A stretch of DNA of 17,655 nt from Bacteroidales bacterium. GTDB lineage: Bacteria; Bacteroidota; Bacteroidia; Bacteroidales; F082. A program made the translations under genes and the position numbers. Every line of letters begins with the position of its first letter. Positions within the stretch are counted from its first letter, which is position 1. Below the pieces are notes generated by a model. It was not told the origin of the DNA, did no database searches, and saw only the letters and a list, made by a program, of their open reading frames with translations. This document shows positions 15,603 to 17,655 of the stretch, one piece after another. The stretch is taken from positions 1-17,655 of the forward strand of contig JAFWRA010000047.1 in the NCBI GenBank assembly GCA_017508895.1, given 5' to 3'.

Positions 15603-16153
15603 AAAAGTTTGTAATAATCGGCATAATACTTTTGTTGGCAAGTTCATGCGTGAAACATCCCAACATTATTCTCAAAATCTCTGAAGAAGAAGCGGCTGCT
15701 ATCCCCTACGAGATGGGACAAACCGTGAAATTCCTCAACCAAGACGGCGACACGCTGACTTTTCAGGTCCTTCGCGACCAAACCTATCCATACAACGGTG
15801 AACAATACTATAACGCCATCTTTGGCGGAAACGTTTACCATCCTTCTTGCTACTATTGTTATGCCCGAACAGTGGTCATGAATCGCGAGGAGGGCGGAAT
15901 GCTTGGTTTCACGATACTTCCCAAAAAGGAATTCTATTTCTTTTATCTCATCAATGGCTCCAACTTTGAGTTGAATTGCCACCTTTCGCCCAACAGTTCA
16001 TACCAAATCAACAGTACCAATTACGAACAGGTTCACCACGAAATCCTATGCAACCAAGACTCCGATGAAACACTTTACGACTGGTACTATTGCGAGGAGC
16101 TGGGCCTGCTCTATTTCAAAAAAGGTAATTTCTCACTGACAAGAATACCATAA
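15599..16153 (+). CDS. Hypothetical lipoprotein
   Basis: A 184-residue protein with a short signal sequence MKKFVIIGIILLLASSC and a lipobox cysteine at 17. I do not recognise the family. The mature part is beta-rich and aromatic (EFYFFYLINGSNFELNCHL; DWYYCEELGLLYFKKG). It has a YHPSCYYCYART stretch with clustered cysteines (five to six in the mature part), which could form disulfides or bind a ligand. It starts inside the stop of the barrel gene (4-bp overlap) and is followed 11 bp later by the second DUF3244-like gene, so it belongs to the same operon. Confidence 0.7.
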   Translation: MKKFVIIGIILLLASSCVKHPNIILKISEEEAAAIPYEMGQTVKFLNQDGDTLTFQVLRDQTYPYNGEQYYNAIFGGNVYHPSCYYCYARTVVMNREEGGMLGFTILPKKEFYFFYLINGSNFELNCHLSPNSSYQINSTNYEQVHHEILCNQDSDETLYDWYYCEELGLLYFKKGNFSLTRIP

Positions 16154-16164
16154 ATCACAAGAAA

Positions 16165-16575
16165 ATGAAAACCAAATACTTATCATTATTCGCAGTCTTG
16201 TTTGTCACTTTGATAACGGCTTCTTGCCGCAAGGAACCCAATACTAACGACCTCATTGACGACAAAGACAAAATCGACATCAAAGGCTCGCTTTCCAACG
16301 GCGACATGCGCCATCCGAACATCGAGGCAGGCTATTGGGAAAAGACCGTCTACGTGTACTTCCACGAGTATATGGGTGAGTGCATCGTCAGCATCAGCAA
16401 CAGACAGGACCATGTCGTCTTTTGCGACACCGTTACTTCAGGTTACAACAAAGAAACGCGATTCTATATGGGCGACCAACCCTTGAGCCGCTACCATCTC
16501 GTCATCAGCAACGGCACCGACAAGGCCGAGGGATGGTTCAATAATTTCCGAATCATGGCGGTCAGGCCACATTAG
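16165..16575 (+). CDS. Lipoprotein with DUF3244-like domain (copy 2)
   Basis: A 136-residue predicted lipoprotein with lipobox TASC (Cys21). The mature domain parallels copy 1 at 14545-14988 over most of its length: DDKDKID, DMRHPNIEA, KTVYVYFHE, then C, SIS and F in register, ending in GWFNNF. A 21-base stretch of DNA is identical in the two genes (14655-14675 and 16257-16277). This is a tandem duplication that has since diverged, with two other genes between the copies. It starts 11 bp after the previous stop. The function is unknown; DUF3244-type domains occur on Bacteroidota surface or periplasmic proteins. Confidence 0.75.
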   Translation: MKTKYLSLFAVLFVTLITASCRKEPNTNDLIDDKDKIDIKGSLSNGDMRHPNIEAGYWEKTVYVYFHEYMGECIVSISNRQDHVVFCDTVTSGYNKETRFYMGDQPLSRYHLVISNGTDKAEGWFNNFRIMAVRPH

Positions 16576-16577
16576 GG

Positions 16578-16619
16578 GATTCAAGATTCAAAATTTAAAA
16601 TTTAAAGATTTAAAAATCA
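16578..16619 (+). repeat. AT-rich spacer of GATTCAA / AATTTAA units
   Basis: Two GATTCAA and two AATTTAA units, then AGATTTAAAAATC, fill almost the whole 51-bp gap between two lipoprotein genes. It looks like the simple AT-rich spacers of Bacteroidales. No promoter element is clear. Confidence 0.5.
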
Positions 16620-16626
16620 GATGGTT

Positions 16627-17115
16627 ATGAAAAGAGTTGTTGTTTTTGCGATGCTGCTTGTCGTCGTTTCAATGAGTTCGTGCATCAAATGGAAATGTTG
16701 CATCAATGGTGACTTTGTACAAGTCTATAAAACCAAAGGCGACTATGCCAATAATGCGTACGTCCTTTATAACAAAAACAAAGACTACATTTACGGCTAC
16801 TATGACGACGTCGACACCTCGCTATTTCCCATGCCGCTGTATGGAGGCTATTATCTTCATTACGAAATGTCGCCCGATGCCGTGTTTCTTTCCATCAGTC
16901 CAAAGGAATACAATGAAAACGTAATGAATTATTCGATTGATACATTGAAGCAAATGATTATTGACGACGATCCTTTCATTGAGTTTTTTAGTGCCACCGA
17001 CAACTACAATCTTTATGACTACAATGGCAGCAATCCGATGGGCATCGATACAGCCTACATCAACCAACTTATCAAGGAAGGTGATTTGAAAAAGGAATTC
17101 AAGAAGGTGAAGTGA
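16627..17115 (+). CDS. Hypothetical lipoprotein, last gene of the envelope operon
   Basis: A 162-residue predicted lipoprotein. Its signal sequence MKRVVVFAMLLVVVSMSSC has a lipobox cysteine at 19. The family is not recognised. The mature part is Tyr/Asp-rich (YIYGYYDDVDTSLFPMPLYGGYYLHYEM) and begins with a cysteine group (IKWKCC). The last 20 residues are charged (KEGDLKKEFKKVK). The ATG at 16627 was preferred to 16621, which would add only two residues. It follows copy 2 of the DUF3244-like lipoprotein by 51 bp with no visible terminator or promoter, so it is probably co-transcribed. A weak hairpin follows at 17121-17146. Confidence 0.7.
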   Translation: MKRVVVFAMLLVVVSMSSCIKWKCCINGDFVQVYKTKGDYANNAYVLYNKNKDYIYGYYDDVDTSLFPMPLYGGYYLHYEMSPDAVFLSISPKEYNENVMNYSIDTLKQMIIDDDPFIEFFSATDNYNLYDYNGSNPMGIDTAYINQLIKEGDLKKEFKKVK

Positions 17116-17120
17116 AGCCT

Positions 17121-17146
17121 CCGTCGGTCGGATTTGCAAATCCATC
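17121..17146 (+). terminator. Possible weak terminator after the lipoprotein operon
   Basis: GGATTTGCAAATCC (17130-17143) is a perfect 14-bp palindrome. Flanking CCG/CGG triplets can pair across an internal loop. Moderately T-rich sequence follows (ATTTAAGATTGTTCTT). The short stem makes this a weak call. Confidence 0.3.
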
Positions 17147-17156
17147 GGAATTTAAG

Positions 17157-17186
17157 ATTGTTCTTCCGAAAATTTTTGTACTTTTG
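17157..17186 (+). promoter_or_regulatory. Promoter of the terminal secreted-protein gene
   Basis: ATTG (17157-17160) is separated by 18 bases from TACTTTTG (17179-17186). This is an exact -7 element with a near-consensus -33. The leader to the ATG at 17232 would be about 40 bases, A-rich at its 3' end. Confidence 0.55.
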
Positions 17187-17231
17187 ACGCATCCAAATAG
17201 CAATCGTCTAACAATTAAAACATCAATTACT

Positions 17232-17655
17232 ATGAAGAAAGTTTTACTATTCGCAGTGGCCCTGTGTTTCATGTTATCGGCCTCTGCACAACAATTCAAG
17301 AGAGATCCAAAAACTCAAAAGTCATGGCAGGATAAAATTAAAACGATAGAACAACTGAATCGTGACAAGAACAATTTCATCGAGAAGTTGGACAGCATCA
17401 CTGCCGAGGAAACAAGGATATTGTTTGATTATGACAGCCATTTCAACTGCACTCAAATGTATAGTTATTATTATTCCGGAAACAGCTGGCAGTTAGATAT
17501 GGGCTATGACTATACCTATGATGAACAAGACCGGGTCACCTCTATGGTAACCTACTCCTACAACGAGTCACCTTCAAAGGAAGAATACGCCTACAATGAG
17601 CAAAACTTGATTGAGGAACAGCTTTACTATGATTGGTGGAGCGATACTTGGCATC
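17232..17655 (+). CDS. Secreted protein with YD-like repeats, N-terminal part only
   Basis: The gene starts at ATG 17232 and runs off the window, so only 141 residues are visible. A signal peptide MKKVLLFAVALCFMLSASA is probably cut before Gln20. A charged helical segment (about 24-62) follows. Then short beta repeats: YTYDEQD at 94-100 and YAYNEQN at 119-125, spaced 25 residues apart, of the type Y-x-Y-[DN]-E-Q-[DN] seen in RHS/YD-like and in many large secreted Bacteroidota proteins, often T9SS cargo. The end at the window edge (SDTWH) continues the repeat. Whether it has a sorting domain cannot be seen. Its own promoter separates it from the lipoprotein operon. Confidence 0.72.
   Translation, partial: MKKVLLFAVALCFMLSASAQQFKRDPKTQKSWQDKIKTIEQLNRDKNNFIEKLDSITAEETRILFDYDSHFNCTQMYSYYYSGNSWQLDMGYDYTYDEQDRVTSMVTYSYNESPSKEEYAYNEQNLIEEQLYYDWWSDTWH

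Overview
The window looks like chromosomal DNA of a Bacteroidales bacterium (phylum Bacteroidota). Reasons: OstA-like, DUF3244-like and TPR-membrane-HTH proteins typical of that group; many lipoproteins with short Cys lipoboxes; no clear Shine-Dalgarno sequences but A-rich leaders; and matches to the Bacteroides -7 promoter element TAnnTTTG just upstream of several starts. I cannot name the genus.

Region 1 (1-7035) is mostly housekeeping. It has the 3' end of an Omp85-type outer-membrane barrel gene (+), a bidirectional terminator, then gpmA (phosphoglycerate mutase) and an OstA-like gene on the - strand. A MazG-like pyrophosphohydrolase (+) follows, then glnS and a secreted family C69 dipeptidase, both on the - strand.

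Region 2 (7036-12529) looks more accessory. It starts with a short 10-bp-period tandem repeat and an A-rich orphan gene. Next is a structured spacer that may encode a small RNA on the - strand. Then come a Pif1/RecD-like helicase with C-terminal HRDC-like and HTH domains and a tight three-gene operon: two diverged DUF488 proteins and a protein that looks like a dual OB-fold domain fused to a Myb-like HTH. The helicase and the operon together could form a nucleic-acid-directed system (defence or genome maintenance). This is inference from gene order and domains.

Region 3 (12530-17655) begins with a small PspC-domain membrane protein on the - strand. Divergent from it is an operon headed by a periplasmic-TPR/transmembrane/cytoplasmic-HTH protein. 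It is followed, with overlapping or near-overlapping junctions, by four lipoproteins (two of them tandem DUF3244-like paralogs) and one predicted outer-membrane barrel protein. The arrangement suggests an envelope system with a built-in membrane-bound regulator. The window ends inside a secreted protein with YD-like repeats that has its own promoter.

No rRNA, tRNA, CRISPR array, transposase or integrase was seen. No gene-free stretch exceeds 300 bases; the longest are about 217 bases (7036-7252 and 12753-12968) and their contents are listed.
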